This document shows, in pieces, positions 9,969 through 21,530 of a stretch of DNA of 47,084 bases. Location: positions 494,330 through 541,413 of the forward strand of contig MNCI01024321.1 of NCBI GenBank assembly GCA_015680685.1. The letters run 5' to 3'. The notes beneath the pieces were generated by a model. It searched no databases. It saw only the letters and a program-made list of their open reading frames with translations, and had not been told where the DNA came from. The stretch is from Gnetum montanum (taxonomy: Eukaryota; Streptophyta; Gnetopsida; Gnetales; Gnetaceae). Position 1 is the stretch's first letter, and each line of letters opens with the position of its first letter. The translations under genes were made by a program, and so were the position numbers.

Positions 9969-12739
9969 ATGGCACCAAAGAGACCACATGAAGAAGGACC
10001 ATCCTAACCACTAGAGAAGTAGCTAAGAGGAGGAAGGGACCAGTATCCACAATAGTCCCAAGAAGATAAGGTAGAGATAGATTCCACAGGACTTATTTGG
10101 TAGTAGCTCGAACTGGAACTTGTTCATTAGATTCCCACTTCATAAATAGATCCTTGACCAAATTAGGAGATCACTTTGATCAAAGCCTACCTTGAGTGAA
10201 TCTACTCTAAGGAAGTTTAAAGTTCTATCCTTTAAGAACTCAACTTTGGCCCCTTCTTGGACCTGGAATTAGAGGAGGTCAAGACATAACTGCAAGGGTC
10301 TCCCATGTGGCCCATCATCACTTCTGGTGGGAAGTGGTACATGGGAGAAACTTATCTCTTCTAGAATAACTGAAATGTGAATGCTATATTAAAATTCAAA
10401 GACATCAACATATCTTACTTGGTTGAGACCATTGCAGAGGCCCTTGGAATACTTGCCACCAGGGCAACACTCACAAAAATTTCCATACAAGAAAACCCAT
10501 AAGTAAAAAATGAATGAATCCAATGATGCTATGGGGCGAACTATAAGGATTATTGTGTACTCAGCAAGGTGGAGAGGGTTTACTTTAAGATTGCATCATA
10601 TCACCTAAACCCAATAGTGAGGCTAAGTGAGGTCACTGCCTTCCTCACCCATGTGCATGCCACTCTAAGCAAAAAATTCTCAATTTACCTTTTGTATCTC
10701 ATCTTCTCAAAGATTGAAAAACTTTCAAAGCAAATGAGTGATGAAGAAAGACACTCCCTTTCAAGTGATTGATTAAAAAAAATTTGCAAAAGGGAAGGTA
10801 TAACCTATTTTGTAAATGACACACTCTATCATGCTCCCACTACATCTTGGTAAGAAAAGATGAAGGACAAATCACCAACCAAGCTACTTGAAGAGGAGCA
10901 ACCACCACCACCACCCATTGGAGAAATAATGCTAAAGGCTCATGTAGCAATAGAACACATGAAAAAGCTCTATGAATAACTCCTACACCAATAGCAAGGA
11001 GAACCAAGTGGTGGAGAGCTATCAGTCTACCAACCAGCATTGAGCCACCTTAATGAAGTAACCAGGACAATAAGCTAGCTAGAAGAGACATGCTGCTATT
11101 TTAAACACAACACATGCAGGCACCCACAAGATCAAATCTGAGCACCTAGGAAGTAACAATGTCCATCCTTGGAGAATAGGAATTCCCAGAGATCTTTGGA
11201 AATGCTATCACTTTCTCGATGCACCTGGAGGACATTTTGAGACAACTGTCCTAGTGATGTAGTAGCATGGATAGGAAACAATGGTAGAGGTGGTGGCTAA
11301 TAGAGTATTAAAAGCTTTTAATGCTCCTACGGTAGTCATGCCAATCATACTATTCTCAAAGATGTGCAAGCTTCTACAGGAGTGGCAAGTGAAAGGTTAA
11401 TTGTAGCCCAACATAAGGAAGTGTTAGATCAACTGGTGGGAACAGGAAACAACTTCCAATGATCCTTGATATCTTGAAAGAAATCATAGCAACCCAATTA
11501 TAGCTACTAGAGACTAAGGACAATCTCATCATTGTAAACATTCAACTTGAGATAGCCACTACTAAAAATCAACGATTAGCTGTTAAAGCGATAAAACTAA
11601 GAGCCTACTTGACCAATCCCACCATTCTCAATCAAGTTGTTACAAGAGATGAAGCTTTCCTATAGCTTCACAACTAATTAAAAGAGCTTGAGAATGCTAA
11701 GGATATGGCAATCTTTGACACATTTTTATCAAAAAAAAAAAATTTCCCACATTGATAAAGACTTAACATAAGTTTACACAAAGAACCTAACTTTGACCAA
11801 AGAAATTCATCACCTACATAATGTCGAGGAGCAAAAAGACTAGATGGTGAAATTTGTGAGACAACAGTAAGAGCAACTTGCCAAGGTGAACATAGACCTA
11901 AGAAGGTTGGCTATTGAGAATAAGAATCTATCAATGAGGGAAGTCTAAGCACCTCACCAAAAAATGGTCATTGAGATAGCTTCTTGGAAAATGAGGCCTT
12001 GTAGTTTGAATGAGTGAAAAATTACAACAAAAACCAAGTAGGAATCCTCAAGGAGATAAATGAGAAAGAAATTTAATTAGACAAGGCAAAAATAAATGAG
12101 GCCCTCTAAAAAATTTAGTAGAGAGGTGATGTAGGGCAACCAATCTTTGACAGATTGAATGCCTACAACAAAGCAAAGATCCACTTAAAAGAGTTGCAAA
12201 TTGAAGAAATGACAAAATACATAGAGCTTGCCAACCTCTACTATGTAAACTCGTACCTCCTCTATGAAGCTAAGTTCAAGCATCACAAAGACATAGAGTA
12301 GAAGTTGAAAATAGCTAATGTAGAGCTTGAAGTTCTTAGAAGTTGATTTATAGACCATCAATCAATTGTTGAGACCTTGGCTAGAAGGATGAGCAACTAA
12401 CATGAACTGTAGAACCTTGTAAAGAAATTTAACATCAAATGTAAATAATTTGCAACATGGTTTGTCAATGTTAAGGAGTTGTTCCTAGTAATGTCGTACT
12501 CGTGGGACTTCCACATACTAGCGCACATAGCTAAAATCATGTAGACTATGTATGATTGATGAAATAAGGAGGAGAAGATGAAGGAATTACTAGATGTTGT
12601 TTTCCTTCCATTAGAATTAGTAGTTGCAACAGAACAACCACAACCACAACCTAAGCCTTAGCTACCACTGAAACAAGCATTGGAGCCTAATGAAGGTCCT
12701 TTCACATCCTAAGAGCCTTCACCTCCTAACACTATTTGA
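9969..12739 (+). pseudogene. aORF: extra protein between pol and 3' LTR (B1)
   Basis: A relic of about 920 codons starting M-A-P-K-R-P-H-E-E-G, parallel to the B2 copy, which starts M-A-T-K-R. A helical, conserved part is open at 10569-10772 and contains YHLNPIVRLSEV. It is followed by CKREGI and then HAPTTSW around 10780-10850. The LIxxLCxxxGI-like segment resembles plant transposon proteins of unknown function that often accompany Athila-like elements; I recall this family only by pattern. Next come a Pro tract (10900-10917), a segment of Gln codons and stops (about 10970-11000), a long charged coiled-coil-like region (about 11450-12400) and a Pro/Gln-rich end. Many TAG and TAA stops fall at expected Gln codons. 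No transmembrane segment was seen, so calling it env-like would rest on position only. Confidence 0.65.
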
Positions 12740-12961
12740 TCTTCACCTTGTCTTTGGCAACCAGAGGACTCTAGTTGTTCAGTTGTGTAGGGGTGTTCAA
12801 TTTTGTTGTCCTAAATATCCATTTTTGTGATTATTGTAATTCCATAGAACTTGGCACTTAGAGCCATTCAGTAGAGTTAGTCAGTCCATGATTTCATATC
12901 TTTCCAATTTTATAAGAAGCTTAATCCAATTTTTGTTCACTCAAGGACAATTTTTCATTTA
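12740..12961 (+). other. 3' untranslated tail (B1)
   Basis: Short non-coding stretch between the aORF stop and the polypurine tract. It matches the B2 tail by TTTTTGTTCACTCAAGGA just before the polypurine tract (12932-12949 here, near 31315-31331 there). Confidence 0.6.
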
Positions 12962-12973
12962 GTCATGAGGGTA
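12962..12973 (+). other. Polypurine tract (B1)
   Basis: GTCATGAGGGTA directly abuts the LTR start. The same place reads TCATGGAGGTA in B2 and GTCATGGGGGTA in A3. It primes plus-strand DNA synthesis in this class of element. Its presence shows that the LTR at 12974 began as a 3' LTR of B1. Confidence 0.75.
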
Positions 12974-13814
12974 TGATGAATCACTCAATGGATTGAATCG
13001 AAAGGCATGCATCAATGCATTCCTGTCAATGTAGTCTTGTTGACACATGGTTAGATGCATTGATGCAATGTCTATTTTTGCCAATATAAATGTGCATACC
13101 CACCACATTTATGACATGTTAAGTCCATAGCATAGCTAAACTCTTACAGTTTTCTTAGCCTAAAGTTAAAATATTTTCTGAGTACCCATCGTAGGACCTC
13201 AAGGATTATACAGTTCTTTATTTGAACATCTTATACCTAAGCACATTGATGTGATCGATAATAAAGATGAGATTCTTGACATTCCTTGCAACACTTATCA
13301 TAGATTAATGTTTATTTCATGCACTTTACAATTAATGAAATTTACATTGTACTTTTAAGTACTTCATGCATTTGATAATTGATTAATGCATAAGTATGAT
13401 CACTTCGAACATACCATAAATGCTTGGTAATCCAAGTAATGCCTATTTAGTAATGCCCAAGAATAGATACTTGGTAACCTAGTAGCGTTGATACGAGTTT
13501 GGAATGTATACAGCAAGTGGGCCAAAATATTTATGTCAAGCTAGTTAGCTTAAGAATTGTTAGATAGTTAATTTCTAAACCTTTATCTTTCCTCCAACAC
13601 TTAGGCAAAAAATAGATAAAATAAAAATCATGTATCTTAGCTTACACTTAGTCATACACTTGCACTTACATAAGTGAATCTAAGAAGACAACAATCATGC
13701 CTCTAAGTCACTAACTTAGCTCATTGGTGCATTTAGGAAGTAAAGTCCATGGAAGTCAACTAGATTGCTAGTGCAACACTTGTGATTTGTATGGTTGGAA
13801 ATAGGGACCACTCG
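12974..13814 (+). repeat. LTR shared by B1 (3') and B2 (5')
   Basis: It starts TGATGAA and ends CCACTCG, where the family normally ends CTCATCA, so the last bases are lost. It aligns along its length with the B2 3' LTR (31359-32235): U3 repeats, TATA box, ACCTAAGCACATTGATG and AATAAAGATGAGATT, and the TTGGTAA/CCTAGTAGCGTTGATAC block. No PBS follows; protease coding sequence of B2 begins within about 10 bp. Confidence 0.85.
13085..13092 (+). promoter_or_regulatory. TATA box of the B1/B2 LTR
   Basis: TATAAATG, at the same position as TATAAATG at 31487-31494 in the matching LTR. The U3 upstream carries GCATCAATGCATT-type repeats. Confidence 0.6.
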
Positions 13815-13820
13815 TTGGTC

Positions 13821-14263
13821 ATGAATCACCTTCCTAGAAAATGATCTAATCCTAGGAGTCTCTGCATTTATTTGCAAATTGTGGGGAAGGATCCATGTAA
13901 GGCTCTATTAGACTTAGGTTTCTAGGGTAAATTTAATCTACTAAGAAATGTACAAAACCTGGAACTTATCTCCTCTCAAAAAGAGAAATATCATATTAGA
14001 GCTAGAAAATTAAGCCATCATTGTTCTTTTAGGGCTAGTGGAGAACATTGTGACCACCATCTGTGCATGGTCCTATTCTACAAATTTCCTTGTAATTCAT
14101 ATGATAATTTGAAGGGGAGCATCCCTATCATTATGGGAATGGCATGGCTAAATACCGTAGATGCTAATATGGGGATTCAAGACCTTTCCTTGGAAATCTC
14201 TAAGAAAAATGAATTTGACAAACTAAAGAAGAGAGGGTTTCATGCATCACATAAAATGACATA
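13821..14263 (+). pseudogene. Retroviral-type aspartic protease, decayed (B2)
   Basis: The reading begins at HLPRK just after the LTR and follows the same order as the B3 protease (18290-18794). The active-site loop reads LLDLGF (codon GAC at 13911-13913): the catalytic Asp remains but the usual Ser or Thr next to it is Leu. The second half, open at 14067-14264, contains GSIPIIMGMAWLNTVDANMGIQ, typical of the family C-terminal part. Frame changes near 13930 and 14060 break the frame. The enzyme would cut the Gag-Pol precursor. Confidence 0.8.
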
Positions 14264-14440
14264 AGGTGCCATTATGTGTAGATAATATAGATGGTAAAAG
14301 GTACATCTATCCAAGCATGTAATCAATATGCTGAAATAGTAGTTATTTAGAAGTGTCTGTATGTAATAGCCACAAAGTAGGAAGGTACCTAGTGACTAAC
14401 ATTAAATCATCAAGCTAAATCCGCAATATGCATAGAACCA
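14264..14440 (+). pseudogene. Protease-RT connector (B2)
   Basis: Unremarkable decayed linker. It contains a counterpart of the CLYVA(A/T)T segment found after protease in A2, A3 and B3 (about 14352), with stops and frameshifts. Confidence 0.5.
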
Positions 14441-14838
14441 TTGAAGAGCCTCACAAGCACCTACATTAGGAACATGAATGAAATGGAGCAACTTCATAGT
14501 CAACTCTCTCACACACAAAATAAAATGGATTGGAGAGAGTTGAAAATCCCTTATCACTTTAAGGAAGAGCCCCTTAAACTAAAATTTTTACTAGTAACTT
14601 TAGCATATGTTTTCCTCAACAATGGCAAGCCAGTATTCATTAATGTTAATCTTACTCAAGATCAAGAAAAGAAACTATTAAACATGATGAACAAGTGGCC
14701 AACAACCTTTTCTTGGTCTTATCATGAACTCACTGAGATAAATCCATATGCCAACACTACATCTATACAAACTCTTCCATCAAGTTAAAGAGGCAATCAC
14801 ATAGAATATTCAATACAAAGCTTAAGTAAGTTGTCAAG
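14441..14838 (+). pseudogene. RT N-terminal extension, cut by B3 (B2)
   Basis: Open from 14441 to 14788. It contains KMDWRELKIPYHF, EPLKLKFLLVTLAYVFLNNGKP and a segment reading LTQDQEKKLLNMM, equivalent to 19040-19210 in B3. This is the region before the RT palm in Athila-like Pol. After a stop at 14786 the same frame reaches the B3 insertion point at 14838. The reading frame continues in phase at 23838, after B3 and one copy of the 5-bp duplication are left out. Confidence 0.85.
14834..14838 (+). repeat. Target site duplication, left copy (B3)
   Basis: TCAAG directly before the B3 5' LTR. The right copy at 23833-23837 reads TAAAG, four of five identical. Leaving out B3 and one copy restores the phase of the B2 RT frame, which supports this boundary. 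Confidence 0.8.
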
Positions 14839-15635
14839 TGATGATCTGCGATATCGGGACCTCCCAAGTGATATTGGGCATCCAATATCAAGGCCTGTCT
14901 TGTCTTCTATAAATAAGAGGCGGGCACACTTAGTTTGGAAATAGATTAGTTAGCCCCTTACCGAAACTCTTGCCTTTTCTCCTTCTTAGAATTAGAATTA
15001 TTTCTGTGTGCCTGCAATAGGAGTCATAAAGTGAATGGATCCTCATTTGAGCATTGTGTACCTGAGCACACTTTGTGTATGACAATAAAGACGAACTTTG
15101 TGATAAACCTTGTAGCATCCAAAATAGATTAATTAATGTTAATTACAGTTATTTAATGTTTTCCTTAGTTAATTAATGTTCTCTCCCTTACCTTATAACT
15201 ATCATAAGTAAGCACACTTAGTACAATTACTTCGAGCATGTGTGTAATGCTTGGTAACCCAATAACAATTAGCCTTTGGTAATCCCAGCGGTGTTGCACT
15301 AGTTTAGGATGTGTATAGAAAGTGAGAACAGATGCTAGTGTTAGGACTAGTTAAAGCATAGTTGAGTAGTTAAATTAAATTAGTTACTTAGTTTTCTCTC
15401 TCCCCTTCCTTTGTAGCACTAGGCAATAAAACATAAAAATATATAAAAATTATATAACTCAAGTGTACTTAACCATACAATCATGCTATACAAGTAAGCT
15501 TAGGAAGACAACGATTGATTAACCCGTCATTATTCCACAAAACCGCATAAGCACTTAGTCCTTGGAATTTGATCGAATCATGCGTGGATGCTCGTATTCA
15601 TATGGTTGAGTGTAGGGATACCTCGCTGCTCATCA
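14839..15635 (+). repeat. 5' LTR of B3
   Basis: It starts TGATGA and ends CTCATCA (797 bp). U3 has a weakened form of the family A palindromes (GCGATATCGGGACC at 14848). A TATA box, an AATAAAG signal at 15084-15090, and the TTGGTAATCCCAG and GTGTATAGAAAGTGAGAAC blocks follow. It aligns along its length with 23064-23832 apart from an insertion of about 20 bp in U3. Confidence 0.9.
14908..14915 (+). promoter_or_regulatory. TATA box of the B3 5' LTR
   Basis: TATAAATA followed by AGAGGCGGGC, the same context as in family A LTRs (TATAAATAAGAGG). The likely polyadenylation signal AATAAAG lies about 180 bp downstream. Confidence 0.7.
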
Positions 15636-15636
15636 T

Positions 15637-15654
15637 TAGTGTCATTGCCAGGGA
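15637..15654 (+). other. Primer binding site, degenerate tRNA-Asp type (B3)
   Basis: TAGTGTCATTGCCAGGGA, one base after the LTR, against TGGCGCCGTTGCCGGGGA expected for tRNA-Asp. The differences are all transitions, in line with the decay elsewhere in the element. Confidence 0.75.
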
Positions 15655-15779
15655 CTTTGTTGATTGTGCGCCAATTAGAACTTAGGAAATCTTTCTCATC
15701 ATTGGAACAAACCCTTAGGGTTGGTTACAAGGAAAAAATAATAATAATATATAATAAATTCCACACCGAATAGACAATC

Positions 15780-18289
15780 ATGTCTCCTTCTTTGTACAAA
15801 AATGTTTCACCACCTAGGTTTGATACAGGGAACAATCAGAGGTGTAGTACACATGATAATCTGCCAGTCCCTCAACAGTTCTGTGTGGTATATGTTCATC
15901 CCATTGAATATGTACCAAACTTTACCTTTATCCTCCATTAGGATGAACAACTACGTTGGCACGATTTAGAAGGTAACATAGTGTTACCTCCCGATTTCTC
16001 AGTCCTTGGCATGCTTCTTCGTGATCTCACACAAATTGGTATGCAATACTTACACACAAAGTACATCATGACTCAAGAGAGTACCGACACACAAAGGCAC
16101 AATGTCAAAGGGACTTACAACAAGAGAGACATCATGAATTCATGAAGGGAAACTTGTCTCTAAATGTCTCACATGTCATAAGTGAAAATGAGGGTGGTGA
16201 ACCTACCTCAAGAGATTTCCCACGAAATGATGTTCCTCCCATTGACTTTGGTCAAGGGGTTATGTATTAGAACCTTCATTCAACCATCCATAACCTAGGT
16301 TCTAATACCAACAGAAACAAAGGATCCAACAAAGGAACACACATGCATGATAAAGATGGACATGCTAATCGTAACTATGAGCGAGGTCACGACCACTAAA
16401 GAGAAGGTAGTAGGCACCGTCATGGTGACAGTCCTCCTTCTTCTTCACCTTCAACATCTCCTTCACCCTCTTCTTATGGATCTAGATGTAATCACAAAGA
16501 AAAATACCATGAGCATAAGGGTAGGTGAAATAGGAGTCATAGATAAAATAGTCAGGAAAGGGGATGAGGGCACTCTAGAGAATCACAGCATAGAAGAAGG
16601 GGAAGTAGGGAACAACATAGGCATCATAGACACCACAAACAGGACGATCACAATGAACCCCTACTCACTACTCAAAATATGCTAGACATAATTATGGTTG
16701 TTAGAATCCCAACAAGGCACCAAAAAGATAGTAGGATCAAGAGATTAGACATAAAAAACATCCCACAATTTTAAGGGGGATACAACGTTGATCCTCAAAA
16801 TCATCTACAAGCATTCCATGATGCATGCGCCTTACAAAACATAGAAAAAAATGGCAAAAACTAAAGTTGTTCCCATGGACACTAGTCAAAGAAGCGGAGA
16901 GTTACTACCGGTCCTTAGAATAGAAATCCATTCGTAGGTGGAGTACCATGTTAGAATTGTTCAACAATAAGTACCAAATGTACTCCGAGTGTCCAACTTG
17001 CAAAAGCAAATCCAAGGATGGAAACAAGGACATGAACCCTTGGATGCTACCATGGGCCAATATTATGCACTGTTACATCATTGTCCTAGCCATGATTATT
17101 CGTAGAGGGATCAACTACACCATCTCATAGATAGGCTTAGGCATGAAACACGAAGAACCCTTGGGATGTATGCCCAAGGAAGGCTATCTGAGCTTAGGAC
17201 CCATCAAGTATAAAGATTATTGGAGCAAGTTGCTAAAGAGGAAGGTGAGCTAAGGAAAAGAGAGAGTGTAAAGGAATATAACAGAGATCCTTCCCTCTAA
17301 AAAAAGGGAGTAAGATTTTGTGAGGATGAAGAAGAGTCACCACTCAAAGAGATTGTGAATAGGAAAACTTTACCTATTTAAAAGTTGGCATCAGAAGTAT
17401 CAGCAAAGGTAGACCAAATTTGGGACTCCCTAGATAATAGATTTCAAACCATTCTCAAAATAGTAGAGGATTCTAAACAGTAAGGTAGTGAACTAGAAAA
17501 GAGAAAAAAGAGAGAAGTGGAATATGCACGCAACAAGGGTAAGGGCAAAGTTTCCATCATCGAAAAGGTTGTGGATTCGGATATAGACAATGATAGTGGA
17601 TGCGAGATATGCCAATATGACCATACTAAGGAATGTTGCCCTGTAATCTCACATCTATAAGAGTCTGGGGTGTAGGCACTCAACCCACGATTGAACCGAA
17701 GGCAAACACCCTGAAGGTTACCTTATACCCAAGGTAATCCAAGATAATTCCATCAACCCTTAACGTATTATCCAAGTGGAACTCTATCGCAACCAATTGA
17801 GCAATATCAATAGTGGTAGCATCCACAATCATGGAGAATGCCACCACCACAGCAACAGTATCCTTACTGTCAACTTGACCCGTATGGATATTACATGCAA
17901 TAGCCAATTTCTCCATGTGACTCTACTAGTTACATCACCCTTCAACCTCACTACTAAACACATGAGTATTATAGGACTCCTTCTCCTAGGGGTGATGTTC
18001 CACAAAAATACCATCCTTCTCATCCAACTACATCTCTTCCACCCTTAACTTCATTACCACCTACTCCAGCCATGCAGGGTGAGCTCCCTACCCAACCAAA
18101 ACAATGCAATGCTACAAGGGCTATTAATTCTCACCCTACTATTGGTCCAAACAATTGCACAAAGAAGATATCTTTCTTTAGAACCAACAATCCAACCAAG
18201 TCCTTGCAATCACAAGCAACTAATTCTTCCAACACCTCATCACCAATTGAAACTTTAGAGCTCCCTTCATCCCAAAGGCCACATTCAAT
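15780..18289 (+). pseudogene. gag, decayed (B3)
   Basis: It starts M-S-P-S-L-Y-K-N-V-S-P-P after a leader of about 125 bp. The parts in order are an N-terminal globular region (15880-16060), an Arg/Ser/His-rich stretch (about 16370-16660), the capsid-like Retrotrans_gag region (about 16690-17240, with YYRSLE and WSTMLELFNNKYQ), a charged linker and a Cys/His knuckle at 17601-17639 (CEICQYDHTKECC). A Gln/Pro-rich tail to 18250 follows, leading into protease without a separate start. Frame changes occur near 16090 and 16860. At least ten stops lie where A2 or A3 keeps CAG, CAA or CGA. Gag would form the virus-like particle and package RNA. Confidence 0.85.
17601..17639 (+). other. Zinc-knuckle-like motif in Gag (B3)
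   Basis: CEICQYDHTKECC has the spacing C-x2-C-x3-H-x3-CC, one residue shorter before His than the usual C-x2-C-x4-H-x4-C. A2 has the same spacing (CEICHYDHPKGCC). In A3 the first Cys is Tyr. Confidence 0.7.
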
Positions 18290-18794
18290 GCATACGGTCA
18301 TGTTAACTTATGCCATTACAGATTGGATAAAAGCTAGCTATCTTCCTAGGAAATTTTTTGATCCTATGAGTCCTCTTATATATCTACATATCGCTAGAAA
18401 CGAACCATGCAAAGCTCTTTTAGATTCAGGTTCTAACGTCAACTTAATCTCTCAAGAAATGTACAAAGCCTGGAACCTACCTCCATTAAAAAAGAGTAAC
18501 ATTCGTTTAGAGTTGGCCAATTAGTCGATCACTATCCCATTAGGACTAGTGGAGGACATTGTCACCACTGTTTGTGGATGGTCGTATTCAGCTAACTTCC
18601 TAGTGATTCAAGTAAACAATGGTAAGGGGGACTTGCCAATCATAATGGAAACAACATGGATAAGCACAGTTGATGTGTGCCTAGGAATTCGTGATCTTTC
18701 CCAGGAAATATTGAAGGAAAATATGTTTGGAAAGATTGAGAAGAATAAAGTTCCATGCATCACATATAGTGACACAGGGTGTAATTGCATGTAA
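18290..18794 (+). pseudogene. Aspartic protease, one stop (B3)
   Basis: Best preserved protease of the window. It reads HTVMLTYAITDWIKASYLPRK, then KALLDSGSNVNLIS with the catalytic DSG (Asp codon at 18423-18425), and later LPIIMETTWISTVDVCLGIRDLS. One TAG at 18522-18524 interrupts it; A2 and A3 have CAG there. It is in the same frame as Gag's tail and RT, so protease would be released from a Gag-Pol fusion. Confidence 0.88.
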
Positions 18795-19289
18795 AAGTCA
18801 TGGTTTGTGCAACATTTAACATTGCCTGCATACAATCAGTGTGCACAAGTAACTAATATACAAAGATACCTGTATGTAGCAGCCACAAGACAAGAAGGCA
18901 CCTAGTGGCTAACAACTAATCAAGAGAGAAGTTCAACTATATGCATGGAATTAACTAAGGGTTTTACTTGCAGTTACATCAATAGCATAGACACATTAGA
19001 GCAAGTCCATCACCAACTTCCAAGTCTTGACATTGAAAATATCAACTGGAGAAAGTTGGAAATCCTTGATAAGTTTAAGTAGGAGCCCCTTGAGTTAAAA
19101 CCATTGCCCATTGATATGGAATACATGTTTCTTAAGAATGGAAAATCGATAATTATTAATGCTAGGCTTGCTCCTAAACAAAAAGAGAGACTGCTGAAAG
19201 TGATAAACAAATGGTTGAAAGCCTTTGCTTAGTTATATCCTGAATTAACCAGAATAGATCCTAGGATATGCCAACACAGAATTTACACT
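18795..19289 (+). pseudogene. Protease-RT connector (B3)
   Basis: In frame with the neighbouring domains. It contains CLYVAATRQEGT (about 18870) and INWRKLEILDKFK (19042-19079), followed by EPLELKPLPIDMEYMFLKNGKS. The point right after DKFK is where the deletion in A2 and A3 begins. Confidence 0.75.
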
Positions 19290-20100
19290 TATCCCTCCAT
19301 GAAGCCTCGACAACAATCATAGAGGTGACTTAACCCAAAGCTTAAGCAAGTGGTTAAGGAAGAAATTGAATAGCTTCTAAAAGTTGGATTCATATACCCC
19401 ATTATTGATAGCGAACGGGTTAGTCCCTTAGTTAGTGTGTCCAAAAAGGGAGGTAAATGGAGGATGTGCATAGATTTTAGGTTACTAAATATGGCAACAT
19501 TCAAAGACCACTTTCTGTTGCCATTCATCGACCAAGTCTTAGACACCATTGTAGGGCATCGCTACTATAGTTTTCCGGATGGGTACAGTGGATACAACCA
19601 AATTCAAATAGCCCTAGAAGACTAAGCCAAGACTACGATCACCAATCCTTGGGGAACATTTGCATACAAACAGATGTCGTTTGGGTTGTGCAATGCCCTT
19701 GCAACATTTCAACAATTAGTTCTAAGCATATTCCAATAGTAGATAGGAAACAGTGTGGAGATCTTCATGGAAAACTTCTCCACCTACAAAGTGAACTTTG
19801 ATCAAGCCTTGAACCGATTAGAGCAAGTACTGAAACGATCTGTAGAAACCAACTTAAGGCACAACTAGCAACAAAGCCATTTAATGGTCCAATAGGGCAT
19901 TGTATTAGTGCATAAGATTTCACAAAGGATAGAGGTAGACCCTAAAAAAATTAAAATCATCCAAGAAATCACTTGGCAACCTGAAATTGTAAAAGATATA
20001 TGGTCATTCCTTGGACACACTGGCTACTACAGACAGTTTATTTAGAACTTTTCAAAGGTTGTAAAACCATTGGTTGAACTAACAAAAAAGGATGTACCTT
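19290..20100 (+). pseudogene. Reverse transcriptase, catalytic motif lost (B3)
   Basis: An Athila-like RT reading: LNPKLKQVVKEEIE, stop, LLKVGFIYP, then KWRMCIDFRLLNMATFKDHFLLPFIDQ (open 19437-19625), motif A FPDGYSGYNQI with its catalytic Asp (about 19573), and SFGLCNALATFQQ. The box that should read F-x-D-D is FMEN (19764-19775), so both Asp residues are replaced. SFLGHTGYYRQFI closes the domain near 20040. Stops at about 19373, 19623 and 19739 also break it. RT would copy the element RNA into DNA inside the particle. Confidence 0.9.
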
Positions 20101-20570
20101 TCAAATGGACCAGGGAATGTGAACTAGCTTTCCAAACTTTAAAACAAAAGCTCATAGAAACACCCATTCTACAAGCTCCTGACTAGTCTAAACTATTTCA
20201 CATAATGACTGACATGTCCAACTATGCTTTAGAAGTCGTACTTACATAGTTAGATGACCAAAAACATCCTTATTACATCCACTGTGCAAATAGGAGTATT
20301 TCTGGTGCACAACTTAACTACACCATAACAAAGAAAGAACTAATGGTTGTAGTGCTTGCACTAGAAAAATTTAGGCACTATGTCTTGGGCTATAAGGTAT
20401 TCGTGCACACGGATCATAGTGTAATAAGGTTCCTAATGAAGAAACCAATGGTAAGCCCTTGCATCATACGATGGCTCATAATCTTACAATAGTTTGATCT
20501 TACAATGATTAATTATAAAGGCACCGAGAACATAGTTGTTGATAATTTATCTCAGTTATGATGGGACAAC
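20101..20570 (+). pseudogene. RNase H domain (B3)
   Basis: Follows RT in the same frame. Candidate catalytic residues are Asp in HIMTDMSNYALEVVL (about 20205), Glu in TKKELMVVVLALEKF (20331-20375), Asp in VHTDHSVIRFL (20403-20435) and Asp in NIVVDNLSQL near the end. Stops lie at about 20185 and 20247 and in the Leu-Gln-stop-Phe segment near 20490. The domain would degrade the RNA strand of the RNA:DNA hybrid. Confidence 0.85.
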
Positions 20571-20699
20571 AAAGAGGATGAATATCCACCCTCTGATCAT
20601 TTCCCTGATGAACTCCTCTTTGCAAGTATAGTAACTAATCAATTGACCACAGAGACAAACTAGTATAGTAGTATTCTCACCTATCTCCTTACAAAACAA

Positions 20700-21062
20700 A
20701 CACCATAAGGGTCAGACATTAAAAAGAAACAACAGTTTCTTCACCGAGCCAAGTATTTTACGGAGATCAATGGGCAACTTTATAAAGTATGTCTCGATGG
20801 CTTAGTTTGATGGTGTGTTTCCGATATAAATCAACTATGAGTTCTCCAAGACACTCATGAGGGTCCTTGTGTGGGTCATTACGCTAGGAGACAAATAGCC
20901 ATTAAAATCTTGCTTGGAGGATATTATTAGCCTACATTATTCTGAGACACCCATCATTTCATCCAATCTTGTGAGCACTATCAAAATGATGGCGGAATCA
21001 CTGCTAGAATGAGGGTCCGCAACAATGAATGCAACCTTTAGAACCCTTCAATATTTGGGGAA
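20700..21062 (+). pseudogene. Integrase zinc-binding region (B3)
   Basis: The HHCC domain reads QDTHEGPCVGHYARRQ (about 20848), then a segment ending SCEHYQNDGG (about 20965). The pair of His and the first Cys are visible, but the second Cys of the usual C-x2-C is Tyr. Several stops interrupt it. Confidence 0.75.
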
Positions 21063-21530
21063 TTGATTTTATGGGGCCTATTACATCAATGTCCAATGGA
21101 AAAAGCCTACATCGTTATTGTCATTGACTACTTCACAAAATGGGCAAAAGCAGCCATTGTTAAGGATTGTACATCATCTACAGTTGCACGATTTTTTCAA
21201 CAACAAGTCGTAAATAGGTTTGGCATGCCTCATGCACTTATTTCAGACAATGGTACACACTTCACAGGTGCAATATTTCAGAAATTAATGCAATGCTTAG
21301 GGGTTGAGCACAAACTGACTACACCATACCACCCTCACAGAAATGGTCAAGCTGAGGTCACCAATAGGGAGATTACAAAGATATTGACAAGAACTATTAG
21401 CAAGTATAGGAGAGATTGGAGCACCAAACTAAACGATGCTCTTTGGGCATACCGCTCCACATGGAAACTCCCTACAGGCTACTCTCCCTATGAGTTAGTA
21501 TACGGTAAACTTCCAATGCTCCCTATTTAA
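21063..21530 (+). CDS. Integrase catalytic core, open fragment (B3)
   Basis: The longest undamaged pol domain of the window: 155 codons without a stop. The first catalytic Asp is in VIVIDYFTKWAKA, the second in LISDNGTHFTG, and the Glu is in NGQAEVTNREI. Exactly 35 residues separate the second Asp from the Glu, the DD35E spacing of functional retroviral-type integrases. Next comes DALWAYRSTWKLPTGYSPYE, highly like Athila integrases. The frame is the same as RT upstream. The ATG at 21063 is an internal codon, not a real start, and the domain could only be made as part of a broken polyprotein, so it is a preserved fragment and not a working gene. Confidence 0.8.
   Translation: MILWGLLHQCPMEKAYIVIVIDYFTKWAKAAIVKDCTSSTVARFFQQQVVNRFGMPHALISDNGTHFTGAIFQKLMQCLGVEHKLTTPYHPHRNGQAEVTNREITKILTRTISKYRRDWSTKLNDALWAYRSTWKLPTGYSPYELVYGKLPMLPI

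Larger units (their letters stand above)
7256..13814 (+). mobile_element. B1: 5'-truncated family B element
   Basis: The order is partial integrase (7256-8095), a long non-coding region (8096-9514), a promoter-like block, an aORF (9969-12739), a polypurine tract (12962-12973) and an LTR (12974-13814). The whole 3' half runs parallel to B2 from about 25540 to 32235. Everything upstream of the integrase core is missing. Its 3' LTR serves as the 5' LTR of B2, so B1 and B2 form a head-to-tail array, as expected from unequal LTR recombination. Confidence 0.75.
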